From positions 78,659,299 to 78,723,298 of the forward strand of contig NW_026622763.1 in assembly GCF_023065955.2 (NCBI RefSeq): DNA of 64,000 nt, in the 5' to 3' direction. The position numbers and the translations under genes are program-made. The notes under the pieces were generated by a model, which saw only the letters and a list, made by a program, of their open reading frames with translations, had not been told where the DNA came from and did not search any database. Of the stretch, positions 25,132 through 37,895 are shown one piece after another (position 1 is the stretch's first letter; each line of letters begins with the position of its first letter). This DNA comes from Ursus arctos (taxonomy: Eukaryota > Chordata > Mammalia > Carnivora > Ursidae).

Positions 25132-26204
25132 CATCTTTTCTCACATTTCACATTAGTCCTCTTGTTTCCACATTTAGCTTTTGAGCAAATAAGAAGGACT
25201 AGCTTTAACTTTTTACTACATCTTAAAGGACGGGCCAAGAAAGCTGGAGGTTTTTTTAAGGTCATTAAACAACCCCTGCATCTTCAAACCAAAACCCACA
25301 GAGAAAGTGGGTCTCACGTCAACCTCACCACCACCACAGGCCCAGCGCAGGGCCCCCAAAAGACAACCTGTGGTGTTGACCATTAACCACGCCCGTCACC
25401 CCGGAGACGTGTGAATAAGGGGTGAGAGTCACGCGCAGTTTGCTGCCTCAACGCCAGTGCAGCCCACACTGCTCCAGCAAACCAAACATGTTAGATACTA
25501 GCGGAAGTACTTGACTTGGGTTAACTTACCCAATGCCCACAAGCGAAGGAGGCCGGTATTGTCAGTGTCTTCAGTTTACATCGGAGTAAAAGGAACTCCG
25601 GTTGTCACTTGCCTGTGGGCCTGTATCAGCTAGGAAGCCGGGGAACCCTGGGCTCCAGCCCAGAAGGCCTGGCTGCAGCAGCCGCGTTTAGCCCAGCTCT
25701 CCACCCCTGCACCCCAAGCCGGCCTCTCCCAGGGGGCTGCTCCCGCCTTGACCAGACCCTGTAGCCAACGAGTTTGTGAAGGGAATCCAGTTTTCCCTTT
25801 TGGGAATCCAGTTGTATTCCACAGGAAAAATTCCTAGGCACTGGGGGTAATAAATACCACATTTGAGAATGAGACGGAACTTCTAATTTTATCTATTTAA
25901 AGGAAAAACTCCCTCAGAAACTATCGTGAAGAACAGGAAGCCTCACTAAATTAAATAAAAATGAAAGCTCTGGACCTTGAAACTAAAATGACACAGTATA
26001 AAACAAATGACTCCATTAATAGTGTTTCTATCACAGATGACATTCCATTTTTGAGGCTGAGATCTCTAAAACCTTAGCAGTTGGGTTTTGATTTTCTTTG
26101 AGTTTGAATTTTAATCAGTTTCAAACCTACTTGATGCTTTCACATTTATTTCTAAGGCAATGGGTTCCCAAGCACAAATTTCAAAAGAGAATTCTATTGC
26201 TTTT
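25132..26204. other. Gene-free stretch with a GC-richer patch
   Basis: The part at 25.31-25.76 kb is GC-richer than its surroundings and contains RUNX-type cores ACCACA (25333-25338) and TGTGGT (25369-25374). No gene is visible. Confidence 0.4.
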
Positions 26205-26410
26205 TTTAAAAAAAAGTCTGCTATAGCTCCCGTACAATATCCTGTTAGTTTCAGGTGTCCATCATCGTGATTCGATATTTTTATACATTTCAAAGTGATC
26301 CCCATGATAAGTCTAGTTACCGTTTGTGGGCACACAGTTATGACAATGTTATTGACTACGTTCCCCACGCTGTACATTACATCCCCATGACTTAGTACTT
26401 TTTCATAATT
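26205..26410 (-). mobile_element. Old L1 3' UTR fragment
   Basis: TTAGTTTCAGGTGTCCATCA, GTGATCCCCATGATAAGTC and TGTACATTACATCCCCATGA match the antisense of the older L1MA-type 3' UTR. A 156-residue open frame on the reverse strand here is not a gene. Confidence 0.8.
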
Positions 26411-27177
26411 GCGGTAGAAGCAGGAGGTATCCCGGTAGTATTTACTCCTATAGAGAGAAAAAAAATAAATGTGATTGCCTGGGGCTCTTTCTTTGCTTTG
26501 TTCTCGTGGCTGTTTAGACTTTCCCTGTTTATATAGGGCACTGACCAACAGCAAACTGAATAGACCACTAATCCTTAGCAAGCAAATCCTGCAAAGTAAG
26601 GGGTTTGGTTTAGGTCAGGGTGTGGGCTCGAGGAGACCTCAGATAAGGTTCCATGACTAACCTTTGTTGGACCAGCAACACCTAGGGGCTGGGGAGGGAA
26701 CTGACGTCTACGATCCAGGAGGAATCTTCTTGTACCTTATTTTATTATTTTATTTCTTACTGTTCACATCAGTTGAATTGCCAGACCTCGCCATCTGGTA
26801 ATCCTTGCACAGTATCATTGTGTGAGAAGAGAAAACGTGTTAAGTCCTAACATGCCAAGTCCTTGTTTAGAAATGAGGCTTTTTCTGAATATTTGGTGGG
26901 ATGGGCAGTGGCTGAACCATAGGTTAATTCCCTCACGTGGCTGGCAAAGAAATGCCCTGACAATTTTATTGCCTCAGATGATGGATCTGATGGCATATAT
27001 CGAGGAACAGATAGGCAACAAAACGGCTTGCCCTAGGGTTCACATATACAAGCTGCAGCTTCATGAAGCTAAAGCTGTGGATCGGTGTGTTTTTCTTGGT
27101 CTTGTGGAGGAGGCTTTTTTTTTTTTTTCTCCCCCAGAAGAGAAGTCTTTACGTTAGGACCCTTGGGGGATGGGAAT

Positions 27178-27580
27178 ATATTAGTTGGCTAGGGCTGCCG
27201 TACCAAGTGCTACAGATTGGGTAAACCACAGAAGTTTCTCACAATTTTGGAGACTAGAAGTACAAGATCGAGGTGTTGGCAGGGTTCGTTTCTTCTGAAG
27301 TTCCACGAGGGAAGGATGTGGGCTTCTCTCCGTGGCTAATAGATGGTTGGTTTTTTCCTTATGTTTTCACACAGCCTTTCCTTTCTGCCCTTCTGCCCTA
27401 ATCTCCTCTTCTTACAAGGACACCAGTCGTTTGGATTAGGGCTCACTCACCTGACCTTACGTTTCCTTGATTATCTCTTTCAAAGTCATATCTCCAAATA
27501 ACAGTCACATTCTGAGGTATCGGGGGTCGGACTTCGACATATTATAAAATTTGGGGGAGACACAATTCAGTTCCTAACCA
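27178..27580 (-). mobile_element. MLT1-type solo LTR (ERVL-MaLR)
   Basis: Antisense to the MLT1 consensus: starts ATTAGTTGGCTAGGGCTGCC, then TTCTTACAAGGACACCAGTC, ATCTCCAAATAACAGTCACA, and ends GGGGGAGACACAATTCAG. It is an ancient non-coding LTR with no internal genes. Confidence 0.85.
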
Positions 27581-28977
27581 TGGGTAACCTCATTTGTTCT
27601 AAGCTGATAGAGATGTTTGGCTTTAGAGCTAGCCTTCAAAATTACAAGTTGAAAAATCTGTCTTTGGTACACAGTCTTTTTTTTTTTTCCTGGATCCGGT
27701 CTTCACTGTGTTGTCACCATTTTCTTTATCCTTACCAGACTCTGTGCCTCACTGTTCTATCTCCCTCTATCATCAGTGCTATCTCTTGAGAGAGAATCTG
27801 TTATCAGTCGTTTATATAGTGGAACAATTTTAACTCAGGGCAATTTGCACAGCATGTCTTCCCCATAATAATGCAATGAAAAGCTTTGTCTCCATTTGAA
27901 GGAAATCCACCCAATAATGAGTAGATCAGTAGGTGAGGGGGAAGTGAGATCAATGTCTTTTCCTTGCCCACCCCTGAAATAACAAGATGTAGCCAGACAC
28001 TTAGTAAATTTATCTCTTTACAAAATGGGTCCTTGGAATCAATGGGGTACCCTCGCCCACTGCCCTCCACAAAGGAAATAAGCAGTTAACACGAGCAGGA
28101 GTAGTGGAGGAAAGTTTCATATGGAGACTATTTGCAAAGGTGTGAGCAGGGTTAAGGAAAGCCAGTAAGGGATGGTTAGACATCCCAGGGCAAGCAGCAG
28201 CAAGAAGCCATTACCACCTCCAGTCTGAACGTCAAGGGCAGGGAATGCTTACCGGAATGCTCACAGAACCGTAGGAGTAGCTGTGGGTGTTAGAGGGCTC
28301 CCACAGAAGCTATGGTTTTGAAAGCAGGGAGATTAGGAAATAGTCAGCCTCACTTTCCTCCTGCCCTGTGATCTCCTGCCAGTGCTCCCTCGGCTGAAAG
28401 CAAATGGAAGCCAGAGGTTGAGGCCGTCGATGTGGTCTGTAAGGTCAGCCTCCCAACGCAGAGCCGGAGGACCAGGTCCTGCTCGCTCCTTGCGTTTCAT
28501 CTCTTGCAGCACAGGACGAACAGCGCGACAGCGAGAGCTAATTCCAGGCTCGCATTTTCTCCTCCTCTATTTTTAATGATGAAATGACCAAGAAAAGGCT
28601 TCTGTTAAATCACTGTCAGTTATTTAGTCTAAGAACCTTGTTATACATCCCTACTGCAAGTTTTCACACCGCGCCTTGGACATTTATCAGCAGTGTCAAG
28701 ATGAAGGAAGCCTTTTCCCATCTGAGCAGACTTACGCTGTTTTTGTCCGCTCAACATTCCTTTTCTTCCTTTCTGGAAACAGCACCTTGGTTTTCCTTTA
28801 GGGGCCACTTTCCTGGGACTCTTAGTTCGTGTGGTTGGGGTGGAGCTGACCTGGCTTCTGGGCTCCAGGGCTAAGCACAGCTCTGCAACCCCTTTGCCAT
28901 GGGATTATTTTTTTAAAAATCACGTGCCTCTATCATTCGGTGCATCAGACCCATGACTTCTGCTAGTGCTATACACT
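27581..28977. other. Gene-free stretch, possible old repeat
   Basis: The stretch at 28.13-28.53 kb (CCTGCCAGTGCTCCCTCGG, GTCAGCCTCCCAACGCAG) reads like a diverged interspersed repeat I cannot name. The rest is unremarkable. Confidence 0.4.
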
Positions 28978-29193
28978 CTTTTTTTTTTTTTTTTTAAGAT
29001 TTATGTATTTGAGAGAGAGGGGCAGAAAGCCCATGCAAGTGGGGGGAGGGGCAGAGGGAGAGAAGCAGACTTCCCTCTGAGCACAGAGCCTGAGGCTGGG
29101 CGGGATCTCTGCCAGCCAGAGAGCAAGACCTGAGCTGAAAGGAGCTGAAATGCAGAGTCTGACACTTAACCGACTTACCCGCCCAGGACCCCT
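28978..29193 (-). mobile_element. Can-SINE, reverse orientation
   Basis: A T tract and TAAGATTTATGTATTTGAG lead to ACTTACCCGCCCAGGACCCC. The head is diverged. Weak flank similarity CTATACACTCTTT / CTATCCTCTTTA. Confidence 0.88.
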
Positions 29194-29924
29194 ATCCTCT
29201 TTACAAGCTGTCACATTTGTAAAGCTGGCAGGATGTAAGCCCAGAGTTCATTAAGTTCAGAATGAAGCCAATACAGAAAACAGAGAAAAGGAGATACAAA
29301 TAAAGATAGATTTCTGGATCTAGCTATACCTGAAGTCCTGTTAAAGTTTCGTGAGCCGTAATTCCTTTTTTTTTCCTTAAGCCAATTTGAGTTTCTGTCA
29401 CTTGTAATGGAAATCTCTGATTAATATTTTCTCTGTGATCTTAAAAATCAATATTGGTTTACACTGGATTCTATATATATTATTTATCATCAAATGGTCT
29501 GGGTTCAGTCCTATGTTTAGTGTCGTATTACAGGGATAGCCGGATTAGCAATGTTGAAAGTACATTATTTAGCAGGAAAGTAAAATTCCGTGCAGGCTGT
29601 CAGCTGGCGTGTTTTTGTGGGAATAGAAACCACCTATCCATTTGTAAAGAATACCACTTGTTTGATGAAATAACACAGAATGAAAACATGGGCCATCCAC
29701 AGGAATATGGAGCATTAATTTTAAGGTTTTTTTTTTTTAATATACTATAGCAACCAGGTTACTGGTGCGATGAAAAATATAGCCCATTTAGAAGTTGCTC
29801 TTATTTCTTCTAGATCTTTAAGTTACATTATCCATATTCCAAAACCTCCTTCCCTTACTCTGGGAAGGAAAAGCAGAATAGTTTCTATTACCTTTTCTAT
29901 TTGTTTTGCTGTTATTCTCTTTCT

Positions 29925-30138
29925 AGCTGATTCTTTTTTTTTTTTAAGATTTTATTTATTTATTCATTCGACAGAGATAGAGACAGTCAGCGAGAGAGGG
30001 AACACAAGCAGGGGGAGTGGGAGAGGAAGAAGCAGGCTCATAGCGGAGGAGCCTGATGTGGGGCTCAATCCCAGAACGCAGGGATCACGCCCTGAGCCGA
30101 AGGCAGACGCTTAACCGCTGTGCCACCCAGGCGCCCCT
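29925..30138 (-). mobile_element. Can-SINE, young type, reverse orientation
   Basis: A T tract, AAGATTTTATTTATTTATTC, then GCCACCCAGGCGCCCCT. Perfect 17-bp duplication GCTGTTATTCTCTTTCT at 29908-29924 and 30139-30155. Confidence 0.97.
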
Positions 30139-30555
30139 GCTGTTATTCTCTTTCTGATGATAGATATGTTTTGGCTCTTTCCAGGGCAAATTTTCAAAGC
30201 TGGAATAGGTATGTACTCTGGCACATCACTCAGCACTAAACAAGTAAAAGAATAAAATTCAATCCTTTGGATGATTCTAAACAGCTATAAAGAAGATACA
30301 ACAACACCTGGGTGTTTTGGAGTTTGTGTAGACATAACTTCATTTATAATGTAGATGTACATCTGCATATGGCTTGAGAGTCCCGTGGAGTTTCAGTAAG
30401 GGCCTTGATCTGTTTGGAAATATCTGGTACAACGGTAGAGTAGGCTTCCTGGGAGAGGCTGCTTGATCGGGAGACTGTGATATGCTTTCAGACTTGTGAT
30501 ACTTATTATCAACTTACCCTTAGGGAGGTTGTATCAGTTTTATCTACAGGTTTTT

Positions 30556-30748
30556 TTTTTTTCTAAAGATTTTATTTATTCGACAGAGATAGAGACAGCC
30601 AGCGAGAGAGGGAACACAAGCAGGGGGAGTGGTAGAGGAAGAAGCAGGCTCCTAGCGGAGGAGCCTGATGTGGGCCTCGATCCCAGAACGCCGGGATCAC
30701 GCCCTGAGCCGAAGGCAGACGCTTAACGACTGCGCCACCCAGGTGCCC
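30556..30748 (-). mobile_element. Can-SINE, young type, reverse orientation
   Basis: AAAGATTTTATTTATTCGACAG to GCCACCCAGGTGCCC. Flanks TTATCTACAGGTTTT and TTATTTACAGGTTTT differ by one base. The right copy runs into a hairpin at 30760. Confidence 0.96.
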
Positions 30749-30759
30749 TTATTTACAGG

Positions 30760-30793
30760 TTTTATCCACAGCTAGTACCAGCTGTGGATAAAA
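30760..30793. repeat. Hairpin with perfect 14-bp arms
   Basis: TTTTATCCACAGCT and AGCTGTGGATAAAA are exact reverse complements separated by AGTACC. It adjoins the right target duplication of a Can-SINE. Confidence 0.95.
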
Positions 30794-30858
30794 GTGCCTG
30801 TTTCTTATTTCCTGATCTAAAGCTGAACATTAGATTTTATTTAAAATTTTTAGATATT

Positions 30859-31070
30859 GGGGCAGGTGGGTGGCTCAGTTGGTTAAGCATCTGCCTTCCA
30901 CTCAGGTCATGATCCCAGCGTCCTGGAATCGAGTCCCATCAGGCTCTTTGCTCAGCACGGAGCCTGCTTCTCCCTCTGCTCTTTCCCCTACTTGTGCTTG
31001 CCCTCGCACTAACTCTCTCTCTGACAAATAAATAAAAATCTTTAAAAAAATAAAATAAAATACAAAACAC
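30859..31070 (+). mobile_element. Can-SINE
   Basis: GGGGCAGGTGGGTGGCTCAG head, CATGATCCCAGCGTCCTGG, then AAATAAATAAAAATCTTTAAA tail. Target duplication not evident in the AT-rich flanks. Confidence 0.94.
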
Positions 31071-31179
31071 GATAGTAGAGATGAGGAGAATGTCTGAGAC
31101 ATAACCATGAAAGATTTTATCCTTCCAAGCATTAGGACATACTTTTCTCATCTAAATTTTCTCCAAATGCTTTTATGAT

Positions 31180-34100
31180 TTTTTTTTAAATTTAATTTTG
31201 AATCAGGAATTTATTTTGCCATTTTATGTGAGGTTAGAGCTCTACTCTATTTTTTTTAAAATAGTTGGCTAATCATTCCTAACTCTTTATTTAATGACAA
31301 ATACATATTTCTTCCACTGCCTTGAAATTTACATATCTATCTCTTGTCAAATTCCTATCTCGTGTGGATTTGCTTCTGGACTTTGTATTCAGTTTAGCTA
31401 ATTCTTACACTCATTCTTGGGGCTCAACCACTTTGACACTTTACATTCTAGTCCATTAATTGTTTTGGTTATTTTCAACTTTATTTTTTTCCAAGAGAAT
31501 TCTAGAATCGTTTGGTAAAAATTTTCAAAGATCAAAAATAATCCAGTTGGTATTTTGGTGGAAAAACATTATAAATTAATTTGAAGAAACTGATATTTTT
31601 ATCAGATGAACTCTTCTCATTCGGAAGTACTGTGTGCCTTTCCATTTATTCACATCTTTTATTATGTCCCTTGGCAAGTTTCATAGCTTTCTTGATATAG
31701 ACTTTGTATACTTATTGTTATTTTCCCTTTATAATTTTCTAACCATTAATTTCTTCCCTGACATATAGAAAGCTACTGGCTTTTCTTGTGTTTATTTTGC
31801 ACTTGGTCGCCTTACTAAACTTATTAATCATACATTTAATATAATTTATTAATCCTAAACTTATTAATCAGAACGAACCTACTTGGTTCATTCTCTTGGA
31901 TTTTCTTGATAATCGATTACATCAGAACAAATATCTGATAACTGTTTCTTCTCTTTTAAAAAGTATATATCACTATTGCTTTTAAAAATCTTCATGAATA
32001 TTGAAAAACGGGGTGGGGGTAGTACCTTCCTCCAAACCCTAGAGAATCCCTTCATAATTAAGCATGATACTGTCTAGTGATAGAAACTTTTCATCAGGTT
32101 AAGAAGTATCCTTCTAGTTCTGATACATTAGTAGATTTTTCTTTCTAAAAACCACACATGGATGCTGGACTTATTGAAGGTCTTTCCAGCATCCATTGAG
32201 ATGATTGCATATTTTTCCCCTTTAAGTTTATGAGACATAGATTTCTTAATATTAAGCAATTCTTGCATTTTGGGAGTAAATCTTATTTGGCACATTATTC
32301 CCTTAATAAGCCACTGAATTAGGGGCACCTGGGTGGCTCAGTCGGTTAAGTGTCTGACTCTTGATTTCAGCTCAGGTCATGATCTCTGGGTCCTGGGATC
32401 AAGCTCCCTGTTGGGCTCTGCTTTCAGCAGGGAATCTGAGATTGTCTCGCTCTCCCTCTGCCCCTCCCTTTGCTCCTGCTCTCTCTGTCTCTCTCTCAAA
32501 TAAAGAATAAATCTTTTAAAAAAATAAGCCATTGAATTAGATTTTTTAGTATTTAATTTAGAATGTTTGTATCTATATCCATAAACGAGATTGGTCTGTG
32601 GATCTTCATTGAGGTTAACTTTGTTATTTTTTAGCATTATCTCAGTTTCACAAAATAAACTAATATGTTTCCAATCTTTAATTTTAGTGGTCTGGAATAG
32701 TTTAAACAGCATGGGAATTATCTATTTTGAAAATAATTGAAGCACTCACTTATAGAATAGTCTGGGTCTAGCTCTTTTGTTTGGACTAGTTTCTTGGTTT
32801 CATTTTTATTTTCTTCCAAGGTTATTAGTCTATTCAGTTTTCTATTTGTTTCAATTTTCTATGTCCCAGAAAATTGGCCATTGCAACCATATTTGAAAAA
32901 GATACATGATACTGGATGTTGTATTTTCTTTAAAATTAAAAAAAAAAATCTCATCAGTATCTGTATTTTCTTCTAACATTGTGCATGTATATTTCCTTTC
33001 CCTCATACAAAGATAGTCTTGCTCAAGTTAATGACTTTAAAATAAAAACATAACTTTTATTATGGATAATTTGCTTCCAAATTTAGAATTTTTTCTGTTT
33101 GTAAATATATATTAATTCTATGTCTCTGCTTTTTAAAGACTTTGTTTTTATTTTTGTATCTCTTGATCTAAGTAATTAGCTCATTAGTATTATTTTATTC
33201 TTATTTAATAATAAAAAAAACTAAAGTTATATAAATACACGTTTTGCGAATTATAGCTTTGGCCACATCTAATAGGTTTTGGCAAGTTGTATTTTATCAT
33301 CATTTTCCCCAAATAGTCTATAATTGCAATTTACTATTTACTCTTTGACCAAAGAGTTATTGTAAAGAGTGATTTTTGAAATTTTCAAGTAGACATAGTT
33401 TTAACACTTAAACTTTTCTTACTAGTTTTTAATTTAATAGTGATCAAAGAAAGGGTCTATCTTCTGCCTTTGAATTATATTGAGGGTTTCTTTGAGTCAA
33501 TACATAATCATTTTTTATAAATATTCCACATGTGTTGGAAAAACAGATATATTCTCTAATAGACTAAAAGTTTAATATGTTTCTAATAAAATCAACATTT
33601 ATAATTTATTATTCAAATTCTATCTTTGAACTTTTGGCTTACTTGAACTCTCAAAGACTAAAAATCTCTCATTGTTGTTCCATTTCTGTCAATTTTCTAT
33701 ATATTTCTGGCAGTTTTTCTTTCTATATTTCAATGATACATTATATAAATACTAAGGTTTATGACTACTAAAGTTTCATTGTGAATTGTACTTTTTAATC
33801 ATTATAAAACAACTTTTTTGTCTTGAGTTTTTCTTTAATAATATTTTGACTACATTTTTGTTACTATTTATCATACATAGACACATCTTTTATATTTTCC
33901 TTTGTCAATTTTATATATTCAAGTGCTTTGCCTAACCTCTCTGTGGGGTCTTAATGTTTTCCTGTCAATTTTCATAGCATTTTACATACGAAAAATATCT
34001 ATCCTTTGCCTCTTTCTTATAAACATTGTTTGTAATCTGTTTGAATTATAATCCTTAATTTTTATGTGCAGAATTCTTTTTGGATCCAATCTGTTAATGT

Positions 34101-34330
34101 TTCTCTAGGGGATTTCTTTTGTTGCTTTTGTATTTGGAATATATTCCTTCATATTCTTTTATCTTTTATTTTTTAATGTGAATTTCGTAACTTTTTTATT
34201 CATATGCAGCTATTTTGATGTGTGATAAACTATAGATCTAAACAATTTTTTTTCCCAACCAGCTATCCAAATATTTTGTCATTATTTATTAAATAACTCT
34301 TTCCTTCTAGCCGAAGTGAAATGCTGTTTT
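31180..34330 (-). mobile_element. Old L1, antisense, split by a SINE
   Basis: Read in reverse this is ORF2-like: for example the block CATCCATTGAGATGATTGCA at 32.19 kb and 'CTTTGACCAAAGAGTTATTG' at 33.34 kb are antisense RT and endonuclease-region text. AT content is very high and all frames are broken. The right boundary is uncertain; some rearrangement or more than one fragment is likely. Confidence 0.75.
32323..32522 (+). mobile_element. Can-SINE inserted in an old L1
   Basis: GGGCACCTGGGTGGCTCAG to AAATAAAGAATAAATCTTTT. Flanked by AATAAGCCACTGAATTAG (32305-32322) and a 17/18 match at 32523-32540. It splits an antisense L1. Confidence 0.96.
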
Positions 34331-35150
34331 TGGTAGATACTAAAAATTGGCTTTTTCAAGTTCCATTCTGGGCTCCAAGTGAGCTTTCCTAGACTGCAGA
34401 GGTGGGAAATAGGAAAACTACTTTTTCTGGGCTCTCTTACAGCCAAGGTTCAGATGTAATTTTGGTTCAACCAATCTGATGAGCTAACACGGCATTCACT
34501 TTTGGAATCACATTTATGGAAGAAAAGTGAAAGACATCTATTTTGCTAGCACAAATTACGGCAGAGGCAGGGTAGTCTTATAGTCAGTAGATTCCGGACC
34601 TGACAGCCTCCAACAGTGTCCACAGCAACTTTTATGATCATGATAGGAACCTTGTAAGTGTAGGGTCGGGGAATTATTTTTGGAAGCTAAGCCTAGAGTC
34701 TACTTCTCCAACTCTTCCAAATATTTTGTAATATCCAATAACAAATCATTTTCTGGTCAATCTAGAGAGAATGGTTTCTGTTATCTGCAACTGAACCCTA
34801 CCCAGTATAATGATTTTATCAAACATTAAATTTTTATATATTCAAGTGCCTAGTTCTGGATATAATTTTCCACTGAATTTTCTATCTTTGTGCCAGTGTA
34901 AAATGAGCTAATTGTTACAACTTTATATGTTTTAATATATGTATGGCAGGCCTAGTATAAAAAATATTTATTCTTCTGGATAAACTTTTGTATCCCTGAC
35001 CATTTCCTCATAGTCCTCACTTCTGTTCCTTGAGGATGTGATTCAATACGTCATTTGAGGAAACTGCTCATTGTCTGGGCTGGGGTCCAGGTTGGGCTCA
35101 CAGTTTCTTGATAATAAACCTACTATAATGGCTACAAATAATTCTAAGAT
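34331..35150. other. Gene-free stretch, unassigned
   Basis: The sequence at 34.33-34.80 kb reads like a separate old repeat inserted in L1 text, since L1-like antisense sequence resumes near 34.83 kb. The family was not recognised. Confidence 0.3.
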
Positions 35151-35154
35151 TTAA

Positions 35155-35385
35155 GATGGAATTTTTTAAAATTTAAATTCAAGTTAGTTAACATATAGTG
35201 TATTAATTGTTTCAGTGGTAGAATTTAGTGATTCATCATTTACATACAACACCCAGTGCTCATTATATCAAGTGCCCTCCTTAATGCCCATCACCCAATT
35301 ATCCCATCCCCCCACCACCTCTCCTCCAGGCACCCTCAGTTTGTTCCCTAGAACTAAAAGTCTTTTATGGTTGAAGTTTTCATAA
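35155..35385 (-). mobile_element. Carnivore-type L1 3' UTR fragment
   Basis: Blocks AGTTAGTTAACATATAGTGT, ACATACAACACCCAGTGCTC and CCCTCAGTTTGTTC are the antisense of the L1 3' UTR common in carnivoran genomes. The 5' part is missing. Confidence 0.85.
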
Positions 35386-35734
35386 TAAAGTGGGACATTA
35401 ATTTTCTTTTTTTGGGGGGGACATTAATTTTCATAACTTTATAACAGCACCCACCAAATCTTTGTTTCCATTTTGATATCAAATGACTTATGAAAAGCTA
35501 ACATCAAAGAGGTCTGGACATTTCAATTCATCTATAATCTGGAGAATGATCAATGGTTACGTGAGAAGAGGCGAGGTCCAAGATTATTCCTGATTGCATT
35601 CTTTAAGCATAGGAAACTGTAAACTGTCAGAGACTGACATAGAACAAAGCCTCCAGGATAATCTTCCGTAAATCTAGCATGTATCTCTTTCTTTCTAGAC
35701 ACTTACAAGAACACTGATCTGAAGCAAGTATATA

Positions 35735-35860
35735 GGAGTTCTGATTTGGACTCTGGCCTAGCTAATTTGGGTGAAATATTCAACTTTTCTGAGACTCAGG
35801 TTTCCATTCCCAGAAGATGGGAATGATAATAACTGTTCTGTTCAAATCACTGGTTTTTAA
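35735..35860 (+). repeat. MIR fragment
   Basis: Matches around TGAAATATTCAACTTTTCTG, CAGGTTTCCATTCCCAGAAG and ATGATAATAACTGTT. Confidence 0.55.
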
Positions 35861-37477
35861 CTTGTAGTGTATGTGTAGGTGTCACGTAACTTCTACCAAG
35901 CCAAACAAATGTGAATTAACACATTTTCTGTCTTTTATCATCTCTTTTACCTACCTTAATCATCAAGACATCCTGCTCTATCTTCTTCATCAAACTTTTC
36001 CGCCATCTCTGATTTTTCTTGACCTATCATGAATCTAAAACAGCTACTCCTTTGCTTTAGTTATCATCACTCATTTAATCTCCCGGTGAACACCACTAGC
36101 CTTTGCAAGATCCTCGCCCTTCTCTTCTCAAGTGGTTCCGCACTGAAGCCTGGGGAAAACTCCTGTTACGTGTTAATTTCCTGTAGCCACTAATGTCTCT
36201 TCAGGACATGAAATAGTGCTTAGGAAATAAGGATGGACATTGATTAAAAAATATGAGATTAATTTTATACGTGTTAAACTTTCATTGGACTTTTAAAATA
36301 AAATGGTTAATGAAAGATATGAATTACCAGGCTGTAGGATGCTTCTGGGATTAGAAGTAGTAACATAGAGGTCTGGGCACTCAATACTAAATTGACTCAA
36401 AAATCCCAACGGGATTTGAGGTGTGAGGATGTTGGACAGAAAGAACTTGTGAACATTTGGCAATGATTAGGTTCATTTGGAAAAACAATTACGTAACACT
36501 GGATATTTTTTAAAAAGAAGAACAAATCAGAGGCTTCACCTGCCCAAAATGCAAAACTCATTATTAAGCTATTTAATCACTTTGTCCTTTGTGCTTTAGG
36601 TATTTTGCTTCCTCATGCATAAGATAATTTCATAAGACTTTTACTAAAGAAAAAAAGTATCACACACACACACAGTGTTTACTTGTTCCTGTTATGAGAA
36701 TGATACATGGTCATAGGAAAAGATTTCAAAAGTACAGAATAACGCAAAGGAAAAACAAACATTTGTTATACAAGCAAATTAATTTCTGGTGCCTATCCTT
36801 TGAAAATTTTATATATACTTTATATTTTTTATTTATAGTTTTTTATGTAAAAATTTAAACATTAACCTCATATATATGTGATACATATAACTTGCTTTTT
36901 CTACTACTTGTATCATGAACATTTTCTCATGATTCCATGGAATTTCGGACTTGTACCTCTAGCAATTTCACTTGGACCATGCGGGACTCTGCTGGATGTG
37001 TCTTTTTCTTTTCTTTATTTTGGCTTAAAAGATGAATATTTATTTTTCTTCTTAAAAAGAAAAAAGCAGATTTTCAGTTTATGCCAGTAGGTGTCATCCG
37101 TTCACACAAAGCACAACCCAAGAAACCTAATGTAATTTGACTTAACCTCCATAATTTCTACCTAGTTCCAGTGTTGTGTTTTAGCTACCTTTGCCCTTAA
37201 GGTCCTTGCAAAGAAAGAAAGAAAAAAAAGAAACAGTTTTAAAATGGAATAAATTTCATAAGCTTGAAGTTATTTTACATTCTAAAAATGCATTCATTAC
37301 TGGGAAGAAGTTATTAAATCTTACTCTGAGTAGCCACCCAAAAAAGGTCAATGATATTGTCATGCTTTCAGAAAAAGAGGGTCACCAATCTTGATCCTGT
37401 ATAAAATTTGAAATGTTTCAAAATACAATAAAGTGTTTTTAAAATATCAGAAATTTATGGAAAAAGTCATGAAATTT
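35861..37477. other. Gene-free stretch
   Basis: AT-rich sequence with a short CA run (36661-36676). No gene or nameable repeat. Confidence 0.5.
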
Positions 37478-37496
37478 AAAACATTATAATAATTAG

Positions 37497-37699
37497 GGGC
37501 GCCTGGGTAGTGCAGTCGTTTAGCGTCTGCCTTCGGCTCAGGTCGTGATCCCGGCGTTCGGGATCGAGTCCCACATCGGGCTCCTCGGCTGGGAGCCTGC
37601 TTCTTCCTCTCCCACTCCCCCTGCTTGTGTTCCCTCTCTCCCTGGCTGTCTCTCTATCACATAAATAAATAAAATCTTTAAAAAAAAAACACAAAACAA
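37497..37699 (+). mobile_element. Can-SINE, young type
   Basis: GGGCGCCTGGGTAGTGCAGTC head, GTGATCCCGGCGTTCGGG, CT repeats, then AAATAAAATCTTTAAAA. Flanked by AAAACATTATAATAATTAG on both sides, perfect over at least 16 bp. Confidence 0.97.
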
Positions 37700-37754
37700 A
37701 ACATTATAATAATTAGATTTTTTGGTAGCATGTAATAGTTAAGAGCTTTCATAT

Positions 37755-37895
37755 CCATTAGCTTTTGGCCCTCACAAGAATCCCCTGAGGTTATAGCAAG
37801 TAAACTTCTGTTGAGACAAATGAGGTGTCTTGCTCAGGGCCACACAGCTGGTAAATGATGAAGTGAGGTCTAGGACAAGAGTCTTCTGACTTTAT
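37755..37895 (-). repeat. MIR
   Basis: CCTCACAAGAATCCCCTGAG and CTCAGGGCCACACAGCTGGT are antisense MIR core. Confidence 0.7.

Noticed and set aside
26111..26581. 156-residue open frame, - strand
   Set aside because: Its middle is an L1 3' UTR remnant and it shows no protein family features.
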